Assembly: GCA_002725315.1 (NCBI GenBank)
Contig: PBOL01000044.1
Location: 1-43,799 of the forward strand
Reading direction: 5' to 3'
Length of the DNA stretch: 43,799 nt
Source of the DNA: Methanobacteriota archaeon
GTDB taxonomy: Archaea > Thermoplasmatota > Poseidoniia > Poseidoniales > Thalassarchaeaceae
Shown here: positions 1 to 7,893 of the stretch, piece after piece
Layout: the number at the start of each line of letters is the position of its first letter
How positions within the stretch are numbered: the first letter of the stretch is position 1
Translations under genes and position numbers: made by a program
Notes under the pieces: generated by a model
Told to the model about the DNA's origin: nothing
The model's input: only the letters and a program-made list of their open reading frames with translations
The model's database searches: none

Positions 1-125
1 ATGAAATACCCTGCTCTTGCACCCCCTATCGGGGGCCAAGTCATAATTGTGGTTAACCTCCTAAACCACGAAAAGTCTCGTGGCCGCACTTCCTCGGCTG
101 CGTCCTGCCTGAAGGAAGACGTCAT
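1..125 (-). CDS. possible partial gene downstream of secY (N-terminus only)
   Basis: An open frame starts at an ATG whose first base is position 125 and runs off the left edge after about 41 codons, beginning MTSSFRQDAAEEV. A weak GGTG lies just before the ATG, inside the perfect palindrome GCACCTAGGTGC. The gap to the secY stop is about 110 bases, so it could be the next gene of the cluster. In many archaea adenylate kinase, a DUF106/EMC3-like protein or cmk follows secY. I see no P-loop here, which argues against a kinase start. I do not recognise the sequence, and it may be non-coding. Confidence 0.3.
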   Translation of the reverse strand, partial: MTSSFRQDAAEEVRPRDFSWFRRLTTIMTWPPIGGARAGYF

Positions 126-235
126 GGCACCTAGGTGCTCGGTCTCCAACGCCAGCTGGACGCAGCATCCCGCCGACCTTCATGCGGTATAAGAACGTGA
201 CGAGAGGTCAAAAGGAGGCCTGCGGGGCTATTGGC

Positions 236-2155
236 CTACTCGGCGCCGAAGAACTCCCTCAGGACTGGGTGCATCTCCATCGCCTGCTCCTTCTGGATCT
301 GCTCGTATGTCCTCAGGATGATGCCCACTGCCAGTAGCAGCCCTGTCCCGGTTGCGTTTCCAACGGTTCCAAGGAGATCCGCCCCAGCAGCTAGCAGACC
401 GACGAACGCACCGGAGAAAAGCGTCACTGGGGGGATGTACCTCTCCAGTATCCTCTCTAGGACTACTGGGTTCTTTCGGAACCCGGGAATCTGCATCCCT
501 GTCCTCTCGATCTGCTTTGCAACGTCCTTGGCGCCCATGTTGGTAGTCTCGATCCAGAACTTGGCGAATACCGTCGATCCAGCGGTCATGAAGAACACGT
601 AAACGAAGACATGCGTCATAATCTGCCCTAGGGAGTGGCCGTGGACGTCGCCCTGCTGGTTCAGCAACGGGATGAGCCAGTCCCCTACTCCGTTGACCAT
701 GGAGGAGTACCATGCGAACCCGTCATGGGGAGTGGTTGAACCCTGGTAGTAGGAACCGAACCACTCGGATTTGCTCCACATTCCCTCGGAACCCAGTATT
801 GGAACTGTCTGGAGTGTCGGATGGCTGTGGAATAGCAAGGTGAACATGTTGATGTTCGCAAGTAGTGCGGCCATCAGAATCACAGGGATGTTGCTGGCGT
901 AGACTAGTCTGATTGGGTACTGTCCCCTATGCCCCCTAACCTTCCCATGGGTAAGTGGCAGTTCCAGCTTACTAGACTCAGCATAAGCTACAACCAGGAA
1001 CACGATAATGCTCGATATCAGCGCCACTATCGGATTTGCGTGTTCTAGTAGCATCATCTCGAATCCGTTCTCGCTAACCAGTTGCTGGTTACTCGCGGTT
1101 CTCAGGGTGTAGAAAATCATGGGCAATGTACCAGACGGGGGGTTGTCGAATGAAATGGGCGCGCCCTCGATGGTGGGAAGGGGGGACAGGGTCCCAACGA
1201 AAGTTGACTGGGCCACTCCTGCAGCGATGAAAAGGGATATGCCGCTGCCGATTCCCCACTTGCTGACCAACTCGTCAAGGAGGAAGACGAGGAGGGAGCC
1301 GAGGAAGAGCTGGAAGACGATAATCCCCTGCGCCCATCCCGAGCCGTAGTCCAGAATCAGGGTCTCAGAGGGGTCTAGGAACCCGAAGACCTGGGGGATC
1401 GACTCGACGGGGATCATGATCAGTACCAGAATCTTCTGAACCCCCTGGTAGAGCTGCTTGTCGGCAGAGTCCTGAAGATCTAGCTGGATTATCTTTGCAC
1501 CAGAGAATAGCTGCATGATGATTGAACCAGTGACTATCGGCCCTATGCCCAGGTGCATTATCGAACCGGAGGCCCCGGCCATGATTGCCCTGAATGACGA
1601 GAAGACGTCCAAGGTGGTCTCTGAAAGGCCGTAAATCATCACGTTGGTCATTATGAAGTAGATGATTAGAACCAGGGTGGTTGTCCACAGCTTCTGGTTG
1701 AATCTGACGTGCCCGTCCGGCTTCGAGATGCTTGGGTAGACGTCTACGAGCCTCTTCAGGCCGTAGAGGCGGCTATTTTCCTCGCCCGAATATAGAAGGC
1801 AGGACATTGCCAGTCCGGCTCCCAGGCCGAAAAGGGCGACGCATACCATCAGGAACCCGAAGGCTTCCTTGTCCACCCAGCCCCACCAGCACAGGAGTAG
1901 CATGATGGCGAGCCAGGCGTACACCTTGGCGTACTTGCCGATGATTGGGATCCTTGTCACTGGCTCCGGGGTGTCGAACATCGTCCCAGACATTATGAAG
2001 GCGACGTAAGGAATGGATATCGCGAATTTGATGATTGCTCCGTTCTGGACTTCTGATACTCCCGAAGAGAAGTCGTCCATCAGCCAGTAGTATAGTGCCC
2101 CCCAGTAGATTGCAGCCACTGCGATGAATCCGGGAATGAATGGTTTCTTCGCCAT
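236..2155 (-). CDS. secY: preprotein translocase subunit SecY with N-terminal membrane extension
   Basis: SecY is the pore subunit of the archaeal Sec61-type translocon and moves secretory and membrane proteins through or into the cytoplasmic membrane. The canonical archaeal core begins around residue 140 (SISKPDGHVRFNQKLW, the helix before TM1) and continues with the plug/TM2 region GSIMHLGIGPIVTGSIIMQL and the cytoplasmic loops. The protein has 639 residues where archaeal SecY is usually about 450-500. The extra roughly 140 residues at the front contain about four hydrophobic segments (near 8-26, 42-58, 79-94 and 98-118). The ATG lies 23 bases after uL15, and the gene is last in the ribosomal cluster, the usual place for archaeal secY. 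Identity is certain; the role of the extension is unknown. Confidence 0.97.
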   Translation of the reverse strand: MAKKPFIPGFIAVAAIYWGALYYWLMDDFSSGVSEVQNGAIIKFAISIPYVAFIMSGTMFDTPEPVTRIPIIGKYAKVYAWLAIMLLLCWWGWVDKEAFGFLMVCVALFGLGAGLAMSCLLYSGEENSRLYGLKRLVDVYPSISKPDGHVRFNQKLWTTTLVLIIYFIMTNVMIYGLSETTLDVFSSFRAIMAGASGSIMHLGIGPIVTGSIIMQLFSGAKIIQLDLQDSADKQLYQGVQKILVLIMIPVESIPQVFGFLDPSETLILDYGSGWAQGIIVFQLFLGSLLVFLLDELVSKWGIGSGISLFIAAGVAQSTFVGTLSPLPTIEGAPISFDNPPSGTLPMIFYTLRTASNQQLVSENGFEMMLLEHANPIVALISSIIVFLVVAYAESSKLELPLTHGKVRGHRGQYPIRLVYASNIPVILMAALLANINMFTLLFHSHPTLQTVPILGSEGMWSKSEWFGSYYQGSTTPHDGFAWYSSMVNGVGDWLIPLLNQQGDVHGHSLGQIMTHVFVYVFFMTAGSTVFAKFWIETTNMGAKDVAKQIERTGMQIPGFRKNPVVLERILERYIPPVTLFSGAFVGLLAAGADLLGTVGNATGTGLLLAVGIILRTYEQIQKEQAMEMHPVLREFFGAE

Positions 2156-2178
2156 TAGCTAGCCTCCAATTGTGGGAG

Positions 2179-2601
2179 CTACTCCTCTTCCCACTCACCC
2201 CATTCCTCGTCATCACCGGTCTCTACTGAGCCACCGGCGGCCTCTACCTTCTCCACGGCCCTTGAGCTGGCCTCGCGTACGGTAATCTTCAGGGCCCTGT
2301 CTATTGACCCTCTGCCGAGTAGCTTATCGAAGCCCATCTCGGTTAGATCTATCGAGTCCCCCTCTGCAATCTCCGCTACGGATCCAAGGTTGATGGAGGA
2401 GTTGACCACCCTGAGTCCTGGGTGCCTGTTGAAGCCGTGCATGCCCCAATGTCCGGGCATGTACTTCAGTCTCGTCATCACCTTATGCTTGTTCAAGCCT
2501 GCGTTACCTCGGCCTCCCCTCTTTCCTGCGCCCCTTCCGGCCTTCTTGCCTCGACCGTGGTAGCGGCTCCTTCCTCGGAACTTGTTCGTCCTAGAAACCA
2601 C
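2179..2601 (-). CDS. rpl15: 50S ribosomal protein uL15
   Basis: Large-subunit protein that reaches into 23S rRNA with a long basic Gly-rich arm. The 140 residues start with FRGRSRYHGRGKKAGRGAGKRGG, the typical archaeal/eukaryotic L27a-like arm, followed by the LNKHK and PGHWGMHGF segments. The C-terminus is strongly acidic (DDEEWGEWEEE). The start is a GTG at 2601 with the site GAGGTGAT six bases upstream; no in-frame ATG fits the family N-terminus. It lies between uL30 and SecY, its normal archaeal position. Confidence 0.96.
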   Translation of the reverse strand: MVSRTNKFRGRSRYHGRGKKAGRGAGKRGGRGNAGLNKHKVMTRLKYMPGHWGMHGFNRHPGLRVVNSSINLGSVAEIAEGDSIDLTEMGFDKLLGRGSIDRALKITVREASSRAVEKVEAAGGSVETGDDEEWGEWEEE

Positions 2602-2611
2602 TCATATCACC

Positions 2612-3082
2612 TCAGAACATCCTCTCTGCGAGTGGGACAATCGCATCCCCTCTGAAACCCAGCGCACCGCCGATGGAGTAGGCTCGCTTGATGCCACCCC
2701 ATCCCTTCGGGCCTCTTGGCGGGTGGAGTCGGAAGACTGGCTTCATCCCCTCCACGTCCTTGGTAGTGGCTTCGCCGGAAGCTATGGCTTTGGAAAGTGC
2801 CTCGATGGATGAGTGGCTGCTTGATGACTTTACTTCGGCATCGGTAACTGGGTTGTCACCCACCATCTTCCCCCTCTCCTTGATCAGGTTGCTGATTGTT
2901 TCGACGCCGACCTCGCCCCATGTGACGTAGTCCTTGACCTTCTGGAGCATGCCTTCGTAGCTCGCTGTCTGGGGGATCAATACTGCGTGATTGACCCTGG
3001 TAAGGTTGAGCATCGCCATGGTGTCGCGGATCTTCTTTGTGACCCCGCGATCGCTCCTGACCCTGATTACGAGAAAAGTCAT
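2612..3082 (-). CDS. rpl30: 50S ribosomal protein uL30
   Basis: Large-subunit protein of the L7/L30 family in its long archaeal form, 156 residues from MTFLVIRVRS. The N-terminal half is the universal L30 fold (IRVRS, NLTRVNHAVLIP). The C-terminal half carries the archaeal extension ending FRLHPPRGPKGWGGIKRAYSIGGALG, which matches the family. The frame stays open further upstream, but that part lies inside uS5 in another frame. The ATG at 3082 overlaps the uS5 stop as ATGA, so translation is probably coupled. Confidence 0.95.
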   Translation of the reverse strand: MTFLVIRVRSDRGVTKKIRDTMAMLNLTRVNHAVLIPQTASYEGMLQKVKDYVTWGEVGVETISNLIKERGKMVGDNPVTDAEVKSSSSHSSIEALSKAIASGEATTKDVEGMKPVFRLHPPRGPKGWGGIKRAYSIGGALGFRGDAIVPLAERMF

Positions 3083-3849
3083 GAGTGTCGCCTCCCTTCC
3101 GTTATGTGGAGCCTCTGGCGGATTTCGTCGCTGACCTTTGTCCTTCCTAGTTCTTCCAGTGCGTTGAAAGTGGCTTTTGCGAAGTTGATGGTGGATCTCG
3201 TTTGCCCGGCCGATCGGGACAATACGTCTGATACCCCTGCCAGGGTCAGCACCCTTCGCCCGTAGTCGCCAATTACCAGCCCCTTGCCCGAGGGCGCAGG
3301 GATGAGGGTCACTCTGGTCGACCCGGAGCGGCCTGTGACCTTGAAGGGGATACTGTTTCCAGGGCCCTCTGCCGACTCCCATGAGCCGTTTCCTCTGTAT
3401 ACCGGGATAAGGTTCAACTTTGCTTGGTTGATTGCCTTCTGGATGGTGCTTGCGACCTCCTTGCCCTTGCAAATTGACAGGCCGACATAGCCGTCCCCGT
3501 TTCCTACGGCACATAGGACGTTGAATCGCACCCTCCTTCCCGAGTCAGTCATCCTCTGGATCATGTTGACGCTCAGAACATCGTCCTCTAGTTCGGGCAT
3601 CAGGGCGTCGACGATCTCGACCTCGCGAATGGGGAATCCGGTCTCAAGGGCCTGCTCGTATGTCAGAATCTCTCCGTTCATCACCATTCGACCGAGTCTC
3701 GTCCTCGGTTCCCACACACGCAGGGCCGCCAATGGGTCTGGGCCGCGCCTCCTCGGAGCGTCCTCGGGACCTTCTGATGGGGAATGGGCCATGGCCAGGC
3801 CAGGTGCGAGTTGTGTGATTTCCTTCACGGCCTCCCCCTCTTCACTCAT
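3079..3849 (-). CDS. rps5: 30S ribosomal protein uS5
   Basis: Small-subunit protein at the mRNA entry site and decoding centre. It has 256 residues with a Pro/Gly-rich N-terminal region, then the double-stranded RNA binding domain (RRVRFNVLCAVGNGDGYVGLSICKGKEV) and the C-terminal domain with PAPSGKGLVIGDYGRRVLTLAGVSDV. The ATG at 3849 overlaps the uL18 stop as TGATG. A GTG one codon earlier is possible but less likely. It ends overlapping uL30. Confidence 0.96.
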   Translation of the reverse strand: MSEEGEAVKEITQLAPGLAMAHSPSEGPEDAPRRRGPDPLAALRVWEPRTRLGRMVMNGEILTYEQALETGFPIREVEIVDALMPELEDDVLSVNMIQRMTDSGRRVRFNVLCAVGNGDGYVGLSICKGKEVASTIQKAINQAKLNLIPVYRGNGSWESAEGPGNSIPFKVTGRSGSTRVTLIPAPSGKGLVIGDYGRRVLTLAGVSDVLSRSAGQTRSTINFAKATFNALEELGRTKVSDEIRQRLHITEGRRHS

Positions 3850-4361
3850 CACTTAGAGCCCCCTATCGACTTCTTCGTCTTCTCGACTGCCTTGGCCAAA
3901 CCTTCGTCAATGTGTGAGCCATTGATTCTTTCATCAGAGGGCAGAACATCGTCTGAGTGAGGTATGGCGAGTCCTCCCTCGGTCATCCCCCTAAGGGCGG
4001 CGTAAATCCTGCCTCCTCGTGTTGAAGCGGCTAGCCCTATGTCAAGAATTGCCTCCTTGTGGCCATCACCTACTGCCTGCTTTGCCATAGCCAGCCCTGC
4101 TAGGTAGCATGCTGGAACTGATTTTCTGGATGCATCCAGGGGCCATTTGTGATTGTCGACCAGGCTCTTGCCAGTGGCCGAGGCAAGTATTCTGTCCCCA
4201 TCGATCTCGTAGGAAACCAACTGGCAGGTAACTTGCGTGTTGGAAACTCTGACTACTGCCCTGGGGACGCCGCCCTTCAGCATGCGCATCCTCCGGTGGT
4301 AGTCTGTCTCTGCGGCCCGCCTTCGCTTGAAGCGGAGCCTCTGGTTCCTGCCCTTCGCCAT
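3849..4361 (-). CDS. rpl18: 50S ribosomal protein uL18
   Basis: 5S rRNA-binding protein of the central protuberance. The 170 residues start MAKGRNQRLRFKRRRAAETDYHRRMRML, the usual archaeal N-terminus, with the conserved YLAGLAMAKQA and LDIGLAASTRGGRIYAALRG segments. The ATG overlaps the eL19 stop (TGATG), and its site GGAGGTGAT is embedded in the last codons of eL19, so the two genes are coupled. Confidence 0.96.
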   Translation of the reverse strand: MAKGRNQRLRFKRRRAAETDYHRRMRMLKGGVPRAVVRVSNTQVTCQLVSYEIDGDRILASATGKSLVDNHKWPLDASRKSVPACYLAGLAMAKQAVGDGHKEAILDIGLAASTRGGRIYAALRGMTEGGLAIPHSDDVLPSDERINGSHIDEGLAKAVEKTKKSIGGSK

Positions 4362-4837
4362 CAGCTATCACCTCCGAGGGAAATACCTTCCAGTTCGATA
4401 TTGCTCTTCATATGGGCAATTGAACGGTAGGAGCCTCCCTTTGCCTTCATGTAGAAGTGCCTGTACTGGGACGCAGAAATCGAGCCTTCGTCTCTGAGCT
4501 CCCGGAGAGTCCTCCTCTGTGCTCTAATCTTCGACATCCATCTCTGCTTCTTGGGACTCCTTGAGTTTGCGCTACCGCTTCTGGAGCCCTGGCCCTTTCT
4601 TCGTCCCTTGGACTTCTGAATAGTGGCCTTCCTGGCCCTTGACCTGCTGGTTCCCTTGATTGGCTTGGCCTTGATTATCCCGTCCTCAATGAGATTCCGG
4701 ACATCGGCCTTCTGTACTGCGTCAGAGACCTCGCTTAGATAGTCAGGGTGAACCCATACCCTGTGGATCCCGACCGTCTTGCCCTCTCGGCGTGAGAAAA
4801 TCTCCGCAGCCATTCTCTTCTGGTTAGTTATCATCAT
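4361..4837 (-). CDS. rpl19e: 50S ribosomal protein eL19
   Basis: Archaeal/eukaryotic-specific large-subunit protein, 158 residues. Recognisable family segments are NQKRMAAEI, VWVHPDYLSEV, a long basic linker (KGRRKGQGSRSGS) and the helical tail WMSKIRAQRRTLRELRDEGSISASQYRHFYMKAKGGSYRS. The start is the ATG at 4837, overlapping the eL32 stop; a second ATG one codon later is an alternative. Its neighbours eL32 and uL18 are those expected in archaea. Confidence 0.96.
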   Translation of the reverse strand: MMITNQKRMAAEIFSRREGKTVGIHRVWVHPDYLSEVSDAVQKADVRNLIEDGIIKAKPIKGTSRSRARKATIQKSKGRRKGQGSRSGSANSRSPKKQRWMSKIRAQRRTLRELRDEGSISASQYRHFYMKAKGGSYRSIAHMKSNIELEGISLGGDS

Positions 4838-5547
4838 GAGATGTCACCCTTCCTTTCTATCGATCTACGATTTAGTACCCTGAGTCCTAGGTCATCCGCC
4901 CTGTCGTGAATCCTGGATCTCTTCCTGTTGCCTACTGATGAGCCGATTCGTATTGCCTGTCTTTCGGGATCGATCCCATCGAGCTCGTCGATATTGTGCA
5001 CTAGTACTTCCTCGAATCCTGATGGGTGGAGTCCTCTTGCTGAGGCCACCTTGCCGTATCCGACCCTAGCCATTGGTGATCTATACTTCCTGTTCATCCT
5101 CATCTTGGAGTCCTTCCCCTTTGGTTTTCTGTACCCTGTCTTCGAGAGGCGTCGGTACCTGAACCACTCCTGCCTCCTGAACGCGGGTTGCTTCTTCGAC
5201 TGGGCGGCTCGCATCTCCAAGGCGGCCTTGGTCGATTCGTCGAGAACCGGTTTCTGCCTAGCGGTGTGGAAATCGTCCTCCCAATCGTCGTAGTCGCCTT
5301 CGTCCTCGTAGAATTCCTCGTCACCTTCTTCCTCTGCCTCGGGTGCCTCTTCCTCTGCCTCGGGTGCCTCTTCCTCTACCTCGGGTGCCTCTTCCTCTGC
5401 CTCAGGTGCCTCTTCCTCTGCCTCGGCGGGGGAGGAGTCGGCCTCGCCTAGTCGGGAAATTAGATCGGCCTTCTTTCCGGATACTGGTAGGCCACGCTCT
5501 CTGAGCAGCTCTTTCAGTTCAGCTACAGTCATGCCATCGTACGCCAA
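4834..5547 (-). CDS. rpl32e: 50S ribosomal protein eL32 with N-terminal SAP-like domain and acidic repeat
   Basis: The C-terminal part (about residues 110-237) is a normal eL32: the RRQEWFRYRRLSKTGYRKPKG segment, HPSGFEEVLVHNIDELDGID and IGSSVGNRKRSRI. In front is a region of about 110 residues. Residues 6-36 read MTVAELKELLRERGLPVSGKK and on to LISRL, the pattern of a SAP (SAF-A/B, Acinus, PIAS) nucleic-acid-binding helix pair. Residues 42-76 are five copies of the heptad EAEEEAP or close variants, and more acidic sequence follows. The start is a TTG at 5547 with AAGGGGG about eight bases upstream; the ATG at 5532 is an alternative and would still include the SAP part. Haloarchaeal eL32 also has an acidic N-terminal extension, but with a helix-hairpin-helix-like domain. 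Confidence 0.93.
   Translation of the reverse strand: MAYDGMTVAELKELLRERGLPVSGKKADLISRLGEADSSPAEAEEEAPEAEEEAPEVEEEAPEAEEEAPEAEEEGDEEFYEDEGDYDDWEDDFHTARQKPVLDESTKAALEMRAAQSKKQPAFRRQEWFRYRRLSKTGYRKPKGKDSKMRMNRKYRSPMARVGYGKVASARGLHPSGFEEVLVHNIDELDGIDPERQAIRIGSSVGNRKRSRIHDRADDLGLRVLNRRSIERKGDIS
5326..5424 (-). repeat. 21-bp in-frame tandem repeat in eL32
   Basis: About five tandem copies of a 21-base unit (plus strand GCCTCGGGTGCCTCTTCCTC plus one base) encode the heptads EAEEEAP, EAEEEAP, EVEEEAP, EAEEEAP and EAEEEGD. The copies are nearly identical at the DNA level, so recent expansion or contraction by slippage is likely. There are no spacers, which excludes a CRISPR array. Confidence 0.9.
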
Positions 5548-5549
5548 AA

Positions 5550-6101
5550 TTATGCCCCCTTAGAAATGATGTATATCCCATCCTGGAAAACTCTGGGATC
5601 GCGCTTCTTGACCTTGCATGCACGCTCTATATTGGCGGCAGTCTGCCCAACCTTCTCCCTGTCGGCTCCAGAAACGACTACATCGGACTTGTTTTCGATC
5701 TTCACTTGGACATCTGCTGGAGTCCATGGCAGGGCTGCTACCCTCGGGACCTTCTCCCCCAGCATGTTTGTGATCGTGAACTTGTTTCCCTCTACCTTCA
5801 ATGACATTGGGAAGTGGCTGAATACTGCCTTGAGCCTGTACTCGAATCCTTCTTCTAGCCCCTTTGTCATGTTCCTCAGGTGCGCTGCCCAAGTTCCGGC
5901 GATTGCCTTCTCGGACCTGCGTGGGAGTGAGCAGAATACCTGCAGTGCTCCATCGGACTGCTTGACCGAGACCCTATTGTGGGCGAAGGTCCTGCTGAGC
6001 GAGTCGCCATCCTTGGACAGAGTCACCTTGTCCCCGTCAATACTTGCGCTGACCCCATCTGGGAGTTCAATATCGTGTGACACTTGGGCTACCCTTACCA
6101 T
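5550..6101 (-). CDS. rpl6: 50S ribosomal protein uL6
   Basis: Large-subunit protein near the GTPase-associated centre. The 183 residues form two repeated L6 domains; the start VAQVSHDIELPDGVSASIDGDKVTLSKDG and the segment GTWAAHLRNMTKGLEEGF are typical of archaea, and the C-terminal part ends DPRVFQDGIYII. The ATG at 6101 has GGGAGTGATT just upstream. It lies between uS8 and eL32 as usual. Confidence 0.96.
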   Translation of the reverse strand: MVRVAQVSHDIELPDGVSASIDGDKVTLSKDGDSLSRTFAHNRVSVKQSDGALQVFCSLPRRSEKAIAGTWAAHLRNMTKGLEEGFEYRLKAVFSHFPMSLKVEGNKFTITNMLGEKVPRVAALPWTPADVQVKIENKSDVVVSGADREKVGQTAANIERACKVKKRDPRVFQDGIYIISKGA

Positions 6102-6114
6102 TCAAATCACTCCC

Positions 6115-6504
6115 CTAGAACACGTATGCGAGCAGTCTGCCGCCCACCCTCTCTTTCTTCGCCTCGAAGTGGTTCATCACTCCTTGGTTGGTAGTCAGAA
6201 TCAGTAGCCCGAAATCTCTAGCCGGGAGGTATCGGGACTCCCACTTATCGTAGTCCAGGCGCTTTACCGAGTGCCTTGGCTTGATGACGCCACACTTGTT
6301 TATCGCGCCGATTAGCTCGATCCGGAACGCCCCTCCCCGGCCATCCTCCAGTTGCTCGTACTCGCCGAGGTAGCCGGAGTTCTGCATAATGGAAAGCATG
6401 CTTCCGAGGAGCTTGCTTGCCGGCCGCACGGTAACCTCGTATTTTCCTGCGTTCTCTGCGTTGTATATTGTCGTGAAAGCATCGTTCAATGGGTCAAACT
6501 GCAT
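6115..6504 (-). CDS. rps8: 30S ribosomal protein uS8
   Basis: 16S rRNA-binding assembly protein. About 129 residues starting [24 protein letters not shown], matching the archaeal N-terminus. A GTG three codons upstream is in frame, but that GTG sits inside the ribosome binding site GAGGTGATT, so the ATG at 6504 is preferred. The C-terminal part [21 protein letters not shown] and the end [11 protein letters not shown] are the conserved S8 tail. Confidence 0.95.
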   Translation of the reverse strand: MQFDPLNDAFTTIYNAENAGKYEVTVRPASKLLGSMLSIMQNSGYLGEYEQLEDGRGGAFRIELIGAINKCGVIKPRHSVKRLDYDKWESRYLPARDFGLLILTTNQGVMNHFEAKKERVGGRLLAYVF

Positions 6505-6514
6505 CTTAATCACC

Positions 6515-6667
6515 TCATGAGTATTTCTTGAATCCTATATCCGGAGCAACGTCTCGGAAGCACTGCCTGCAAAGGCGTAGGCCGTGCCGCCTGATCATGC
6601 CCCTCTTTCGTCCACAGCGTCGGCATCCGACGCTCCTTCCAATTCTCTCTCCGTGGTCGCGCGCCAT
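6515..6667 (-). CDS. rps14: 30S ribosomal protein uS14, zinc-binding type
   Basis: A 50-residue protein beginning [15 protein letters not shown]. It has two CxxC pairs, Cys15/Cys18 and Cys33/Cys36, which hold the zinc of the archaeal S14 type, and ends [10 protein letters not shown] as expected. The ATG at 6667 is preceded by GGAGGAG at six bases, three bases after the uL5 stop. Position between uL5 and uS8 is the canonical one. Confidence 0.95.
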   Translation of the reverse strand: MARDHGERIGRSVGCRRCGRKRGMIRRHGLRLCRQCFRDVAPDIGFKKYS

Positions 6668-6670
6668 AAC

Positions 6671-7198
6671 TTACTCCTCCACAATTTTTAGTCCGTATTT
6701 CTCTACGAGCCACTCCTTCGACTCTGCCCTGCCCACTCTGTGGGAGATCGCGACCTTCGATTTGCGACGCCTCCTCCGGGAGACTCTGTGACCGGGCCTC
6801 TCGATGACCACATTGACGTCCATTCCGAAAATTCCGATGTCTGGGTCGTACTTCTGGTCGGGGAAGTCCGTATAGTCCGAAATCCCGAATGATAGGTTGC
6901 CCTGCGAGTCGAAGTTGTAGCCCGGCAGGGTGTGGTCCCGAACCCAGAATGCGTCCTTCAGGAACGACTCGATCGATTTTGGATCGCGCATTGTAATCTT
7001 GCACCCGATTGGGGCTCCCTTCCTCGTTCCCAGGTCCCTATTGGTCTTCGTCGACAGGGTCCTCTGGGGTTTCATCCCAGTGAGTACCTCGAGGACCCTT
7101 TCAGCTAGCTGAAGCCTCTGTCCTCCCTCTCCGACCCCTATGTTTACCGTCACCTTCGTGATACCGGGCACCATCATCGGGTTGCTTGGTTCGCTCAT
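6671..7198 (-). CDS. rpl5: 50S ribosomal protein uL5
   Basis: 5S rRNA- and P-site tRNA-contacting protein, 175 residues. Family segments are ITKVTVNIGVGEGGQRLQLAERVLEVLTG, TNRDLGTRKGAPIGCKITMR and the FGISDYTDFP motif. The basic stretch HRVSRRRRRKSKV is the archaeal C-terminal part. The ATG at 7198 overlaps the eS4 stop (ATGA). Confidence 0.96.
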   Translation of the reverse strand: MSEPSNPMMVPGITKVTVNIGVGEGGQRLQLAERVLEVLTGMKPQRTLSTKTNRDLGTRKGAPIGCKITMRDPKSIESFLKDAFWVRDHTLPGYNFDSQGNLSFGISDYTDFPDQKYDPDIGIFGMDVNVVIERPGHRVSRRRRRKSKVAISHRVGRAESKEWLVEKYGLKIVEE

Positions 7199-7893
7199 GA
7201 CTCGGCCTCCAGCGGTAGGTCCGACTCCTTGCCGATAACGAAGACGTAGTCAGTTACCGTTCCGAAGTCATCGAAGAATGTCTCGTTTGGCTTGGAAGAG
7301 CGCTTGATCTCCTGCTCCTTGATAGAGGATGTCTCGCCGATGTGGCTCCCTCCCGTCAAATAAGCAAGGGATCCCTTCTTCATCTCGAGGTGCTTGGAGA
7401 CTGTTTGGTCGGGGAGGGAAAGCACCAGGGAGTCGCCTGTGCTGTAGGCCGTGGCTTCATCCATCAGAATGTTCCTCCCATCATGCAGGTGTACCTGCGT
7501 TCTCCCGCCCCTTACCGTGGTCTTGCCCATTACCCTGCAGATCTTGCTGGAAGCGGCCTTCTTCGCTATTGGTCGATATCGGAGCTTCCCATTTCTGTCG
7601 ATAATGCACCGGTAGTTCTCATCGCCGACCGTCAGAACGTCCATTAGGCCGACCGCTCGTGCCCTGTCGGTCTCAATCTCGCCGTCCACCAAGACCTTGC
7701 GGGAGTGCAGGATTCGCTTCGCCTCCTTCATGTTGTGGGCAACTCCAAGAACGTCTCGGAGGATTATCCCAAGAGGCATGCACATCTCTATGGGGTGGCC
7801 GCTAGGATTCGGTTTCTGGATCCAAATGTTGGTCTTCCTCGTCAGTGGCCAACTGCGCGGCATCACTAGCCTCTTGTGATGGCTGCGGCTCAT
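7195..7893 (-). CDS. rps4e: 30S ribosomal protein eS4
   Basis: Archaeal/eukaryotic small-subunit protein, 232 residues. Begins MSRSHHKRLVMPRSWPLTRK, followed by an S4-like RNA-binding region (RDVLGVAHNMKEAKRILHSRKVLVDGEI) and a KOW-type C-terminal part with DGRNILMDEATAYSTGDSLVLSLP. The ATG at 7893 overlaps the uL24 stop. Normal archaeal order uL24-eS4-uL5. Confidence 0.96.
   Translation of the reverse strand: MSRSHHKRLVMPRSWPLTRKTNIWIQKPNPSGHPIEMCMPLGIILRDVLGVAHNMKEAKRILHSRKVLVDGEIETDRARAVGLMDVLTVGDENYRCIIDRNGKLRYRPIAKKAASSKICRVMGKTTVRGGRTQVHLHDGRNILMDEATAYSTGDSLVLSLPDQTVSKHLEMKKGSLAYLTGGSHIGETSSIKEQEIKRSSKPNETFFDDFGTVTDYVFVIGKESDLPLEAES

Noticed and set aside
1-192. Plus-strand open frame of 63 codons at the left edge
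   Set aside because: It lacks any family feature, opposes the direction of the cluster and is open from the window edge only by chance; the minus frame is slightly more plausible.
1-235. SRP RNA or RNase P RNA downstream of secY
   Set aside because: No SRP Alu/S-domain signatures and no conserved P RNA core such as GAGGAAAGTCC could be found.
3083-3514. 300-residue form of the uL30 frame
   Set aside because: The upstream part is the wrong frame of uS5; family similarity begins at MTFLVIRVRS.
5326-5424. CRISPR-like repeat array
   Set aside because: Repeats are direct tandem copies without spacers and encode protein heptads.
5188-5451. Leu/Cys-rich plus-strand frame with repeats over eL32
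   Set aside because: It is the antisense of the EAEEEAP repeat and has no independent support.
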